This document shows, in pieces, positions 26,068 to 37,815 of a stretch of DNA of 64,000 bases. The DNA lies in assembly GCA_012295275.1 (NCBI GenBank), contig CM022671.1, positions 33,459,183 to 33,523,182 on the forward strand, read 5' to 3'. The stretch comes from Chrysomallon squamiferum (lineage: Eukaryota; Mollusca; Gastropoda; Neomphalida; Peltospiridae). Made by a program: the position numbers and the translations under genes. The notes under the pieces are model-generated. The model was not told the origin of the DNA. It ran no database searches and saw only the letters and a program-made list of their open reading frames with translations. How positions within the stretch are numbered: the first letter of the stretch is position 1; every line of letters begins with the position of its first letter.

Positions 26068-27525
26068 TAATTTATAACAGTAATAGTAATAAACAATGAT
26101 ATAAATTAAAAATCAATATCAAATAAGCTGTTATTGGTACACTGCCTTTTTAGAAAACAATATCAATATACTTGACAAAGATATCACTGACAATCATACT
26201 GTAAACAAGAACAGTTATAAAATGAAATTACAAAAAATAAAATAAAATACATTTGAAAACATTTTTCTTTAAACCTAAACGTTTTGAAACAAATTATTTC
26301 AAAACGTTTAGTTAATTATTATATTACTAACCATTTATCATCAAGAATTATTTTCTGATGTTCACAGTCATTACTTATAAACTCTAAATATATTGATATT
26401 CTCATATTTTACCTGACAGATAAAGACAAGTAGTTATCTCCCTTCGTACTCAGCCGCAACAGATAACATCCAGTACTTACAGGACTGTAATGTTTAATGA
26501 ACCTTGTCGCCTGTAGAATAAAAATACAAATAAATTAGATAATGAAATATTAAAAGTAATCAAAATTAATTAATAAATTATAGACACATAATATACATGT
26601 ACAAATGTAAAATCTTATAAAGAAACACACCAACCAGTTATCCTGATGTCATCATGAAGTGAAGCATATAGACACGTGTATTTTCACATATATAAATAAA
26701 CAAACAAACTCATGCCCATATACTTACCTATCTGCCTGCCTACTTACGTATCTATGTATCTAATCAGTGTAGGAAAGCACAACCTTGTATTTACAATTCT
26801 AATAATTTTGAGAAGAATGACATAAAATGTGTAACAGTGCTAGACTGCACAAGAGATGGCAGCTTTAATCATAAACGATAATACTGCAGATACAATATCT
26901 CTACATCTTAACATCTCTGTTGATATAAGTTTTTTTGCTTTAATTTAATAAGATGCAGTAGACTGTAAGATTGTGTCCTCACAAAAGACCCATCAGTCTA
27001 TTTTTTATTTTACCCAGTGATTCACAGTTGATGTACAAAATGTTGTACGGTAAGTGCTATTTTGTCTGCAGGATGGTGCATATCTAAAGGGTCTCTTGCT
27101 GTTAATCAGAAAGAGTAGTTCACAAAATGGCAGCAGTGGGTTTCCTCTATCACTATCTCAGTGGTCCTTAAGCCTAAACTTTAAACACATAGGTATGATA
27201 ATTATGTTGTTGGCATCATAAAATACAAATTACTTCATTTCTTTTTTCAAAATATTTAGTTATAACAACTGCATATAAATACACAATAAACAAAGTCAGC
27301 AAACTACATATAACTGTAAATATTGATATGACAATGAAATGTATATATATTTACATCCATATATACAAACCATACAACAATAAACATTGATAACTCAGTG
27401 ACAATATATGTATGACATATAACAGATCAGAAACTTACCTCTTCACTATTTGTAATGTCTGGAAAGAAGAAGGGTAAAGTTGCTATTTCTTTTGGTACAT
27501 AATTCGTATGATTAGCTTCAGCCAT
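21381..27525 (-). CDS. Gene 1: SH2-WW protein with about 42 copies of a 24-aa repeat
   Basis: Predicted CDS is four coding exons: 27525-27439, 26510-26413, 25911-25580 and 25357-21381. Lengths 87+98+332+3977 give 1498 codons (1497 aa) with no stop, and all junctions are GT-AG. The start ATG (G at -3 and +4) is chosen because the frame entering its exon would otherwise follow a stop in the likely leader exon. Residues 19-122 form a divergent SH2 domain: YLLR with R48 for FLVR, the SV strand, VRH (H71 in the betaD4 position) and FMSFMKLCSFY. Residues 241-256 are proline-rich. The WW domain is about 300-332, with LPDGW, an FYQD aromatic pair and TTWNFP. The 24-aa charged repeats and a tail ending SYMYVPTGPVMMYRK follow. 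No signal peptide or membrane segment, so probably a cytoplasmic phosphotyrosine adaptor; that role is inference. Confidence 0.82.
21561..24593 (-). repeat. Exonic 72-bp tandem repeat array of gene 1, about 42 copies
   Basis: 3033 bp of in-frame 72-bp repeats. Each encodes 24 residues: an NGRQ turn, a variable -DVKDRL- part, NDDNRER, then LNANV or LNANM. Copies differ at roughly 1-8 positions, mostly at the residues after NGRQN and in the NDDN segment. One copy is a codon short and is followed by a four-residue insertion. The composition is strongly polar (N, D, R, K), with one Leu or Val about every seven residues. Confidence 0.97.
25580..25911 (-). CDS. Gene 1, SH2 C-terminal exon
   Basis: Acceptor CTTACAG at 25912-25918, donor CCAG/GTACAG after 25580; 332 bp entering in phase 2 and leaving in phase 1. 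It encodes the C-terminal half of the SH2 domain (ISDSSVRHINVV, a GHFLYYIVPG strand pair, the FMKLCSFY helix, LLYPI) and a linker with YSDYERLGG. It is six codons longer than in units 2 and 3, near GKGIPQA. Confidence 0.85.
25961..26068. repeat. (AAT)n microsatellite in intron of gene 1
   Basis: About 100 bp of AAT/TAA units with a few substitutions. The same intron carries an AAT or ACT array at the corresponding place in every other unit (37756, 47636 and 58481). Confidence 0.92.
26413..26510 (-). CDS. Gene 1, SH2 N-terminal exon with the FLVR-type arginine
   Basis: 98 bp between TTCTACAG and a GTAAAA donor. It encodes ATRFIKHYSP then GCYLLRLSTKGDNYLSLSV. The YLLR motif stands where SH2 domains have FLVR, and its arginine is the expected phosphotyrosine ligand. 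Confidence 0.85.
26958..27245 (+). mobile_element. SINE in the first coding intron of gene 1 (antisense to the gene)
   Basis: Plus-strand copy of a dispersed SINE: CCCATCAGTCTATTT linker, CCAGTGATTCAC, GGATGGTGCATATCTAAAGG, CTTGCTGTTAATCAGAAAGA, GGGTTTCCTCTATCA, CAGTGGTCCTTAAGCC and a tail near ACAAATTACTTCATTTC. The tRNA-like head is degraded. The same copy sits in the matching intron of units 2-4. Confidence 0.65.
27439..27525 (-). CDS. Gene 1, first coding exon
   Basis: The exon itself probably runs 27439-27564: acceptor AGCTCAG, donor GAGGTAAGT, 126 bp, phase 0. Translation is taken from the ATG at 27525, giving MAEANHTNYV and FFFPDITNSEE, the start of the SH2 fold. The 13 codons upstream of the ATG are open but probably leader. 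Confidence 0.75.
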
Positions 27526-27997
27526 CACTGGTGTGAGGATTCTGTTAAACGTTTTTGTCTTCTTCTGAGCTAAATAACAACACAATATTATTATTTGACA
27601 GTATATGAGTGTTTGCGTAATATCTATTTTAAGGATGTTTTTAAATAAAAAGAGAATCAAATTATCATTCACAAACCAATCACGTTAGAATAACAATTGT
27701 GCCTTCAGTTGGAAGAATAGTGCCAAGGGAAAAAAAATCAACAAAAAATATTGAAGTAAGAAGGAAACTGAAAATGTCAGAGGATATTAAATAAATTAAA
27801 ACAATATATATTCTTTTCTAGAATTTACCTATTTAGTTACAGTGAGTCATACTGACCTAAATAGTATCTATGATATAAAGTAAAACAGTCAAAACCAGAT
27901 TACACACACTGTAAGTGTTTAATTTTGAAATATATTATTAGAGCATAAACTGCTAGTGTTGCTATAATAAGTATTATTATTATTAGTGGTGGCAGTA

Positions 27998-28041
<44 letters not shown>

Positions 28042-28101
28042 CAACAATAATAATAATAATTAAATAATAATAAAAATAAATAATAATAATTAATGATAAT
28101 C

Positions 28102-28153
<52 letters not shown>

Positions 28154-28787
28154 TTAAAATCTTCAAATTCTGTTGACGATGGTTCAAAACCTATATAAAA
28201 TATCCTGAATTAAATAACAATCATTTGATACACAACTACTTTATAGTTTTCTTTCTAAGCAGCAAAAATATTGCAACTAATAATAAGGTAGGTATTAATT
28301 TCATAATGAAATATTTAACTATATTCCTTCATGGTGCATATCATCATCTACTATTGATAAAATGTCATAACAGATAAGTGTTATCTGGTGCAAAAAATTA
28401 TTTGGAATTTCAAATTTCTTACCCATAAGGAACCAAACTGCATTATTAGAGCAAAATCTAAGGGAATAAAGTGAAACAGTTAATTGATTTTCATATTTTC
28501 AATTAAGAAAATGATCTCAAAAGTTTACATAATCTTGCACACAATTTAAGACAAACTTTAGGTTTCTAAGAATTATGTATTTAATATTAGGAATTATTAC
28601 TCCAGACTAAGATTCCAAGTAACAATAACATTCACTAGTCTCTAGAAGACAGACTAAAGATTGCTTATTAATCATTACAAGTCTTAAAAACGACTATTGC
28701 AAAATTATTTATTTTAGTGAAATTATTTGTATTGATTTGATATATAAACAGAACGTTCTAGTGTTTTGTCTTCATGAAATAAAAAAT

Positions 28788-28847
<60 letters not shown>

Positions 28848-28981
28848 GTAGTAATAATAATAATAAAAATATTAAAAATAATAACAGAAATATTAAAGTG
28901 AATTTACTAGCCAATAAATATAAAATAAAGAATATCAAAATCTAAACACAGATCTGTGGCGAACATAAGTTCCTCTAATTT

Positions 28982-28995
28982 AAATAAATAAATAA

Positions 28996-29051
<56 letters not shown>
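28982..29051. repeat. (TA)n microsatellite
   Basis: AAAT units followed by about 27 TA dinucleotides. Unit 3 has a shorter version at about 50512-50548; units 2 and 4 lack the long run. Confidence 0.95.
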
Positions 29052-29055
<4 letters not shown>

Positions 29056-29357
29056 TAACTTAATGAAAGTCCTTTATAAAAACTAATTACAATGAAAAAC
29101 ATAAAATGTAATACTTTTACAGGTACAATCTATGACTAAGTATTCTGTATTTCAAACGGTCTCTTTATCTAAAAGTAGTTTAGACAGGCCTATATCACTT
29201 GTCATTCATATTATTGCTGAAACTGATTGTATGATGATTAAAGTCAAATAGACTGAGTGACTTTGTTGATAACAAAAACTGAAATAAAAAGTTTAGCCTT
29301 TGCTAGAAGCATTAAAAATACACGTTAATTCTAACATGTACTAATAGTAATACTCAC

Positions 29358-29500
29358 TCATGTTCATTAACTGACAAAGTTTTTATGGGAACTTTTCACG
29401 TCTATTTTGATATTTTTTCCATTTCTTTTACCCTTAAACAGGAAATTATTGAGCGTCTTCCTGAACAGAAAACGAAACTAAAAAAGAGGGGAAGGCTGAC
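29358..29500 (-). other. Candidate non-coding leader exon of gene 1
   Basis: The gene-strand sequence ATGAACATGA at 29367-29358 is followed directly by the donor-like GTGAGTATTAC. The block is conserved in all four units (exon ends at 29358, 41143, 50855 and 61888). Joined to the start exon it would be out of frame or hit a stop, so it is read as 5' leader. The upstream limit (29500) is approximate. Confidence 0.3.
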
Positions 29501-30394
29501 TCATTGTTAATAGTAACGGGTCCGAAAGTCGTTACTGATTTAAGGTTATACAAAAATGAAGTAAGCTACAAACTTGGTATTACTGCCGCCACCACAATCA
29601 GAACATCACTGTTATATTAAGACTATAGCTGCTGCAATTAGTAGTCCTATAATTATTATACTAGTACTACTACTAATACTACCACTACTGGTACTATTAT
29701 TCCTAAAATGGTTGCTGCAGCTACCACCACAATCACACCAGTATGAATTATTTATATGTACCATAACATTGACAACTTCTAATACTTCTACTATTACACA
29801 ACTACTACCACCGTAGCTTCTAGCTATTTTTACTACTACTTCTATCCTACAATTTATTTAAGCATCATACTGTTATTGACCCTCTATTTTCTTTCTCCGT
29901 CCTCTTCTTCGTACTATTATTAGCTGCTTTATGAATTTGATTGTACTTTCGTGTCTCCGTAAAGATATGCGCATTTAATATCCCATACATGCTGATTATG
30001 ATAAGAATATTTAGATAATGAAGACTAATATATGCTTCTCTTAAAATAAACAAATGCATGAATGAATGAATGAACGAATGAATAAATAAATATGTCATTA
30101 AACATTTCTTCATTCATATTACTACAAGCATTAGTGTAACTCCAATAAATACAACTATTGCTGCTTCTGATACTACTACTGCTGTTATTATTGTTAATAC
30201 TAATATTTTTGTATTCCTTATTTCGTTCTCGTCTCAAAAACAAAATTCTAAAATATTTCACCACTGCACCGAAACATTGGTATCTGTTGATAGAAACGAA
30301 TAGAGGCATTATTGCTTTCGATTACAATGTAGAGTTTGATAGGTTGTCTTCATCAACGTCGTTATGGGAGACCTGTATGTAACAGGGTTAGCGA

Positions 30395-30432
30395 TGGCTC
30401 ATTGCGCACCAGAGAAAGTGACCAATGAGCCA
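30395..30432. repeat. 10-bp perfect inverted repeat with 18-base loop, unit 1
   Basis: TGGCTCATTG at 30395-30404 pairs with CAATGAGCCA at 30423-30432. It lies in a block conserved in every unit, upstream of the minus-strand gene. It is intact in units 1, 2 and 4; one arm has a substitution in unit 3. Confidence 0.6.
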
Positions 30433-30672
30433 CCCTTTCGGGTCATATTGGCCATCATCTTAAACAGTGAAAGAAGCTAGAAAGAACACATATAAATCGG
30501 TTTTCTTTTCTTTTTTCTTCTTCTTATTTTTCTTTCTTTCTTTTTATAATTATTCCTGTCATAAATTTCATTTTAAGCGCACATAATGCAACAAACTAAA
30601 GTACGAATTCCAATTTTAACACATTGACCTCAGTCTTGGGCATTTTGTGCTAATGATTCAGTCTCCATGTTT

Positions 30673-30903
30673 TCAACGTACTTTCAAGAGTCCTAGCAAA
30701 CAGTAAATGTTTTTCAAGATTAAACCCATCAAAACTGACAAAAATTGTATGATTCCTTTGTGATTTTTGGCATTTTGCACAACAGGTTTAGTAAGGATAT
30801 ACAAAATTAAATCAGCCTCAACTGAGCTTATTTCTTCCTGGACAGGCTCAATAAATGCATATGACATAGCGTGGGAGATTTTCTGAGAAAATGGTATGTA
30901 CAT
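30673..30903 (-). pseudogene. Unidentified ORF or exon remnant at the head of unit 1
   Basis: A 76-codon frame starting MYIPFSQKISHAM with the segment EEISSVEADLILYILTKPVV. The start overlaps a possible acceptor (ATTTTCTCAG). In unit 3 (52133-52372) the frame stays open with a different, more protein-like continuation (KGIIQFNVSFDGF). In units 2 and 4 it is shifted by extra bases in a T-run. It is not related to the SH2-WW gene and I do not recognise it. Confidence 0.3.
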
Positions 30904-31097
30904 TTTATGGATAAATAAGTAAATTTTGTATACTTCCTAATTTTTATTTTATGTATTCAAACTAATCTTTTCCAGTGATATCTATAATGAGACAAGGAGA
31001 ATAGGAGAATAGTTGCATTTTGCCAAATGTCAAGTGATCTTTCATGTCATTGGTGTGCCTTGGTCTGTTCTCTTCTGTTAATGTACTACTACTGCTG

Positions 31098-31132
<35 letters not shown>

Positions 31133-31246
31133 GCTAATGATAATAATAATAATAATATTACTACTATTACTGTTAATTCCTCTACAAGTATTAGAATAAT
31201 TTTATCAGTGGTTATCTGTTATTATTATTGGTTTCCAGCAATCTGT

Positions 31247-33461
31247 CCTTAAAATTAGATTACAGAATCAAATGGGAATATAAATAGACTATAAATGTGT
31301 TTGTACCAAAAATATAATCTAGTGCTTTCATGACAAAACAACAAAAATATAGTAGCATTTTGATAGTACAACAATCTCCAGTTATAAAATATCATATATA
31401 TTATAATAGTTTTATAATAATACAGTGATTATTATGATAACCTATCAACAAGAATATTATTTTATCTGAATATTTTCAATTTGAAAATGTGACATTCAAT
31501 TCTGTAGTCATTAAACATTTAATAGAAGATAAAATACTACTTTATTTACATAATGCTTAAGTGTTCTTCAATATTATACATATAAAAAATAAAATAAAAA
31601 GATATTTTACATATAATTTATAAAATAAGAACAAATAAGAAAAGAAAACTCTACACTAAAAACAGACCAGTCTATTTTAGTTGCTAAAAGTTAGATACTA
31701 TTTCAAGCACAAATATTTAAAACAAATAAAATAATATATATATATATATGATAAACGTTATATATAAAAAATAAACATTTTATGAGTGCACACAAATACA
31801 TAAAGAAATACTGTTTAAAATTAATTGCAAATTAAGAAAGACATGCCTCCTCATTCGGTGTATTTACACAATTCATTGTTCATATTAAAATGTGCAACTG
31901 TGAAACTTGTAGATCAATACAATTTGCAAAAACACTGACAAAGATAAAAATATAGTGCAGTGAATTTATTTAGTCTTTTTCCAAAAAATATTTTACATTT
32001 TCACACACACAAACACACACACACACACAGACACAGACAGAGAGAGAGTCATTATATACATAGTAAAAACAAAAACAACATTGATGGTCATTATTGTAGT
32101 TTTACAAATGCAAGACCACAATAGGCATCATAACATCAGTCTTTACATATACAGGTACAGATCCTCATAAGTATGAATATATTTATAAAATTAAAATAAT
32201 ACAATTTTACAGCAAACATTTCTCACTAAAATAAATATTAAATTATTTACTGATAACAATGAGAAATTGTAGTACTGCATATAAAACTATAAAACAACTC
32301 CATATTACAGAAAATTATGGAAATCATAAGATATTAAATCAGAAACATGAAAATAAAAGATGAAGTAATTAAAGCTCAATTTTAGAAAAAAACACATATT
32401 TGAAATTAATATACACGTTTTAACCGTAACATATACATTTATAAAATATGTATTATAAAAAAACTCATGGAAGTATTGTTATTTTGTACGGCATCTGGTA
32501 CACATTCACATTCAAATGTATATAGATTTTTTACTAATTCTTATTTACTTATTTATTCTTATTTTATTATGATTTTGTTATTATATTTGAATGTGTATCC
32601 AGATTAATCCGAACATTAAAGTGTACTAGATGCAGTACAAAATGCTAAATATTTACATATACTTAAATTTCAAGAACTGTCTCACTGGTTTATCTAGATA
32701 AAACTAAACCTACATATTACAGTGAATGCATCTGAAAGATAATAAAGTACTGTACATTTTCTCAGTTCTAAAAATATTCAGCAGAATGTCTAAGTTTTTG
32801 ACAGAAGGGCTGTGGCAAGGCACATCAAAGAACTTATTTTGTAGTTCCATAGTTTAGAAAGATTCCTATTTTTCAAATTATTAATACAGTATCTTTATAA
32901 TGAAACAATTTTTCCCAAACTAGCATCACTTCTAGGCTGACAACACAACATTTATTTAATTATTAATTTTTTTATTTGTATTTTAAATTCATTGTTTCTG
33001 GCATATTCATTGTGAGTATGAATATTTGTGTTAAGCATTTAGCTGCACATACACATCATCTCTTTATAGAGATGTCTCTGTGACTGTGCAAGTGTACAAA
33101 GTTTATATCCAAATGTCAGTAACTTGGTACTCTATTACTTCAAATCACTGGTCTTATTCATTATTAAAAGATTAATATATTATGCAGAGTTCTTTAACAT
33201 TTAAAAACACAAACAAAAAACATTTATTAACCATTTGAAGTAAATTGTAAACCACTATACTAAGTTGTTAGATAAGCTGTAAATCCCTTGTACTTTTAAT
33301 TTTAAGTTTCCAATTTAGAACTTTTATTACTGTATGTATTTGGTCACATCGGGTAGACAAAAGAAATAGTGATATATGACACAGTTTGTTGTTATATGCC
33401 CAGTTCTGTATGAAAATTTCGCTGAACACTAAGTCAACCTTGCTGAGGATGTCTCTCTGGA
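31247..33461 (-). other. 3' flank of gene 2 (unit 2)
   Basis: Non-coding and AT-rich. It contains an imperfect (CA)n-GACAGA tract at about 32002-32048. TTTATT near 33223 (AATAAA on the gene strand) is a possible poly-A signal, about 240 bp beyond the stop; the same site is present in units 3 and 4. Confidence 0.5.
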
Positions 33462-36400
33462 TCAGAACTGTCTTTTTCTGTACATCACAACTGGACCTGT
33501 GGGGAAGTACAAGTAAGACTTTCCAGTCAGGTAATGCTGCTCTCCTTTGGCTTTCTGTCTTGTGTTACCATTGATATCATAAACCGACATATCCCTGACA
33601 TCAAGATATTGCCTTTGATTAATATGGAGAATCTGCCTTCCATTCATATTAGAATTCAGTATGTCTCTGCCGTCATCATTAAGCCTATCCTTCACATCAG
33701 CATTCTTCCTTCCATTCATATTAGCATTCAGCCTGTCTCTGTTTTCATCATTAAGCCTATCCTTGACATCAGCATTCTGCCTTCCATTCATATTACCATA
33801 CAGCCTTTCTCTGTTTTCATCATTAAGTCTATCCTTGACATCAACATTCTGCCTTCCATTCACATTAGCATTCAGCCTGTCTCTGTTTTCATCATTAAGT
33901 CTATCCTTCACATCAACATCCTGTCTTCCATTCACATTAGCATTCAGCCTTTCTCTGTTGTCATCATAAAGCCTATCCTTGTCATCAGCATTCTGACTTC
34001 CATTGACATTAGCAGTGACCATTTCTCTGTTGTCATCATTAAGCCTATCTTTGACATCAGCATTCTGCCTTCCATTGGCATTATCATTCAGCTTTTCTCT
34101 GTTGTCATCATTAAGCCTATCCTTGACATCAACATTCTGGCGTCCATTCACATTAGCATTCTGCCTTTCTCTGTTCTGATCATTAAGACTATGCTTGACA
34201 TCAGCATTCTTCCTTCCATTCACATTAGCATTCGGCCTTTCTCTGTTGTTATCATTAAGCCAATGCTTGACATGAGCATTCTGCCTTCCACTCACATTGC
34301 CATTAACCTTTCCTCTGTTGTCATCATAAAGCCTATCCTTGTCATCAGCATTCTGACTTCCATTGACATTAGCAGTGACCATTTCTCTGTTGTCATCATT
34401 AAGCCTATCTTTGACATCAGCATTCTCATTGGCATTATCATTCAGCTTTTCTCTGTTGTCATCATTAAGCCTATCCTTGACATCAACATTCTGCCGTCCA
34501 TTCACATTAGCATTCTGCCTTTCTCTGTTCTGATCATTAAGACTATGCTTGACATCAGCATTCTTCCTTCCATTCACATTAGCATTCGGCCTTTCTCTGT
34601 TGTTATCATTAAGCCAATGCTTGACATGAGCATTCTGCCTTCCACTCACATTGCCATTAACCTTTCCTCTGTTGTCATCATTAAGCCTATCCTTGTCGTC
34701 AGCATTCTGACTTCCATTGACATTAGCATTCAGCCTTTCTCTGCCGTTATCATTAAGCCTATATTTGATATCAGCATTCTTCCTTCCATTGACATAAGCA
34801 TTCAGCCTTTCTCTGTTGTCATCATTAAGCCTATCCTTCAGATAACCATTCTGCCTTCCATTCACATTAGCATTCACCCTTTCTCTGCTGCCATCATTAA
34901 GCCTATCCTTGTCATCAGCATTCTGACTTCCATTGACATTAGCAGTGAGCATTTCTCTGCTGCCATCATTAAGCCTATCGTTGACATCAGCATTCTGCCT
35001 TCCATTCATATTAGCACTCAGCCTTTCTCTTTTGTCATCATTAAGCCTATCTTTGACATCAGCATTCTGCCTTCCATTCATATTAGCACTCAGCCTTTCT
35101 CTTTTGTCATCATTAAGCCTATCCTTGACATCAACATTCTGCCGTCCATTCACATTAGCATTCAGCCTTTCTCTGTTGTCATCATTAAGCCTATCCTTGA
35201 CATCAACATTCTGCCGTCCATTCACATTATCATTCAGCTTTTCTCTGTTGTCATCATTAAGCCTATCCTTGACATCAACATTCTGCCGTCCATTCACATT
35301 AGCATTCAGCCTTTCTCTGTTCTGATCATTAAGACTATGCTTGACATCAGCATTCCTCCTTCCATTCACATTAGCATTCGGCCTTTCTCTGTTGTTATCA
35401 TTAAGCCAATGCTTGACATGAGCATTCTGCCTTCCATTCACATTCCCATTAACCTTTTCTCTGTTGTCATCATTAAGCCTATCTTTGACATCAGTATTCT
35501 GCCTTCCATTCAAATTAGCACTCAGCCTTTCTCTTTTGTCATCATTAAGCCTATCTTTGACAACAGCATTCTGCCATCCATTGGCAATAACATTTAGCCT
35601 TTCTCTGTTGTCCTCATTAAGCCTATCCTTGAGATCAGCATTCTGCCTTCCTTTCATATTAACATTCAGCCTTTTTCTGCTGTCATCGTTAACCCTATCC
35701 TTGCCATGAGCATTCTGATTTCCATTGAAATTTGCAGTGAACATTTCTCTGTTATCATCATTACACCTATCTTTGACATCAGCATTCTGCCTTCCATTGA
35801 CATAAACATTCAGCCTTTCTGTATTGTCATCATTAAACCTATCTTTGATATCAGCATTATGCCATCCATTGGCAATAACATTAAGCCTTTCATCATTAAG
35901 CCTATCCTTGAGATGAGCATTCTGCCTTCCATTGACATTAGTATTCAGCATTTCTTTTTTGTCATCGTTAAGTCTATCCTTGACATCAGCACTCTGCCTA
36001 TCTTTGACATCAGCATTCAACTTTCCATTGACATTAGGGTTCAGCCTTTCTCTGTTGTCATCATTACGCCGATCCTTGACATCAACATTCTGCCGTCCAT
36101 TGACATTAGCACTCAGCCTTTCTCTGTTATTATCGTTAAACCGATTCCTGACATCAGCATTCTTTCTTCTATTCATATTAGTACTCAGCCTTTCTTTTTT
36201 ATCATCATTAAGCCTATCCTTGACATTAATATCCTGCCTTCTATATTGCAGCTGTTGACTTGGTGAAGTTGCTTCTGATACTGTGCTTCCTGAATTTTCA
36301 AACTCGCTATTATCTGAAGATAGGAACTGTTTATTTACAGGTACAACCTGCTGTCCAATATCCAATGCAGACTGGTAATTATCCAATTTCTTCCTTTTTG

Positions 36401-36961
36401 TTAAAAGTTTTTCGAGGATCATGTCACATTCTGGACGGAAGAGAATACTGGGTGGTGCAAACCCATTTTCCTTGCTTAGACGAATGATGGTCTGTCGTTG
36501 CCCTTCAGTTATGTACAGCAGCAGCTGAGGAGGAAAATTCCATGTGGTCCGACCACTGACGTCCTGATAGAAGAGCTTGTTTCTTGTAGCAGCCTCTTGA
36601 CTTCTGTGAATTGTCCAGCCATCTGGCAGGGCAGCATCTGTGAGAAGAATCCCACATTCACATCTTTCTAAATCCTTCAGTTTCCTTCTAAGGATCTCTA
36701 ACTTAGGAGCATTTTCATCAAGTGGGGTTGAGTAATAAACATTATCCATGTTGGCACAGTCTGGAGGAGGCAATGGTGGTCGACTGTTTGGTAAACTAGC
36801 TTTCGTCTGACGGTACTTTTCAGTGATGTTTGTTCTTATGTCTGGATCTTTCTGACTGGATGATCGCAGCCCAATGGCTACTGCTTTTACTTTAGTTACC
36901 CTATCAAGTGACATGCGTTTTTCACTCCTGTGGTTTCTTACAGGATGTGCTCTTTTACCTT
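33462..36961 (-). CDS. Gene 2, last coding exon
   Basis: Acceptor GTTTTCCAG before AAGGTAAAAG, entering in phase 1 (G/AA). Open for 3500 bp to TGA at 33462-33464. It holds the PPLP segment, MDNVYYSTPLDENAP, the WW domain, the array and the tail. Confidence 0.88.
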
Positions 36962-37752
36962 CTGGAAAACAAAAAAGTGTTTAATCCTCTTTTATGAAAT
37001 AGGTCAAAGAATACAACAGATATAAAAGAGATATGTTAGTGTTGAAATATATATCATTACTCAAGGAAATAATATTTATAGGTATTTTATACATTTAAAG
37101 AGAGTTAAAAAAATGCAATTAATCTGAGATAATTTAGTCTGAACATTAACATTTACTATATAATATAATTATAATAATAATTTAATGCAACGATAACAAC
37201 AAAAGAGTAAATGATGAAAAAAAAAAAAAAACTATATCAATAATAACATAAAACAACAACAACAAAAAACATGATGAACAGCAACCATAATAACAATAAT
37301 AACAACAGAATTAATATTAGAATTAGTGATAGTAATCGTGATCTAATACAAGAGTGCTGTATAGTAAAGATACCAAATCGCTGTACCTGGACTCATTGCT
37401 AAGAAGGACGGCTGTAGTGAGTTTGCTGATGTCGCAGGTAGTATCATGACCATCTGTTCATCGGGCTGCATCGTTCTTTTACTCACACCGCCCAACCTTT
37501 CGTAGTCCGAGTAGTTGTTAATTGGATAGAGCAAGCGCACATTCTCTATCTTTTGCAAGTTACGTATACTGTGTTGCTTGTAAAAGCTACACAGTTTCAT
37601 GAATGACATGAATTTGATTCCAGGAACGATATAATACTGGAAATGTACACCTTGTTTCTCTATAACCACATTTATATGTCGTACAGAACTTTCACTAATA
37701 CTGTAGAATAGATAAATAAATAAACAAATCAATAACTGATATCAACAACAGC

Positions 37753-37815
<63 letters not shown>

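Larger units (their letters stand above)
17277..31246 (-). repeat. Tandem unit 1 of the SH2-WW-repeat gene array
   Basis: About 14.0 kb. The unit limits are set at the repeated marker CCTTAAAATTAGATTACAG or its diverged form (17277, 31247, 43121, 52742, 63870). This unit is the most diverged of the array. Its 3' flank (17.3-21.4 kb) is longer than in the other units and has internal duplications. Its upstream half (28.2-31.2 kb) is most like that of unit 3. Confidence 0.8.
27565..31246 (-). other. 5' flank and leader intron of gene 1
   Basis: No further coding exon of gene 1 is recognised. It holds (AAT)n at 27995-28150 and 28786-28868, (TA)n at about 28982-29051, the candidate leader exon end at 29358 and an inverted repeat at 30395-30432. 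Conserved blocks continue up to the start of unit 2. Confidence 0.5.

Noticed and set aside
29574-29816. Plus-strand 80-codon frame repeated in units 1, 2 and 4
   Set aside because: Made mostly of ACT/ATT triplets (poly-Ile/Leu). Its recurrence follows from the tandem duplication, not from coding constraint.
30158-30382. Plus-strand frame ending KHWYLLIETNRGIIAFDYN...LWETCM
   Set aside because: The last 50 residues look protein-like and recur in all units, but the DNA is equally conserved outside the frame, the frame begins in triplet repeats, and no splice context or known domain is visible.
36912-36914. ATG of MSLDRVTK as the start of gene 2 (also in copy 4)
   Set aside because: The frame is open upstream to a good acceptor and joins in phase to the SH2 exons. 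Gene 1 has no Met at the matching place.
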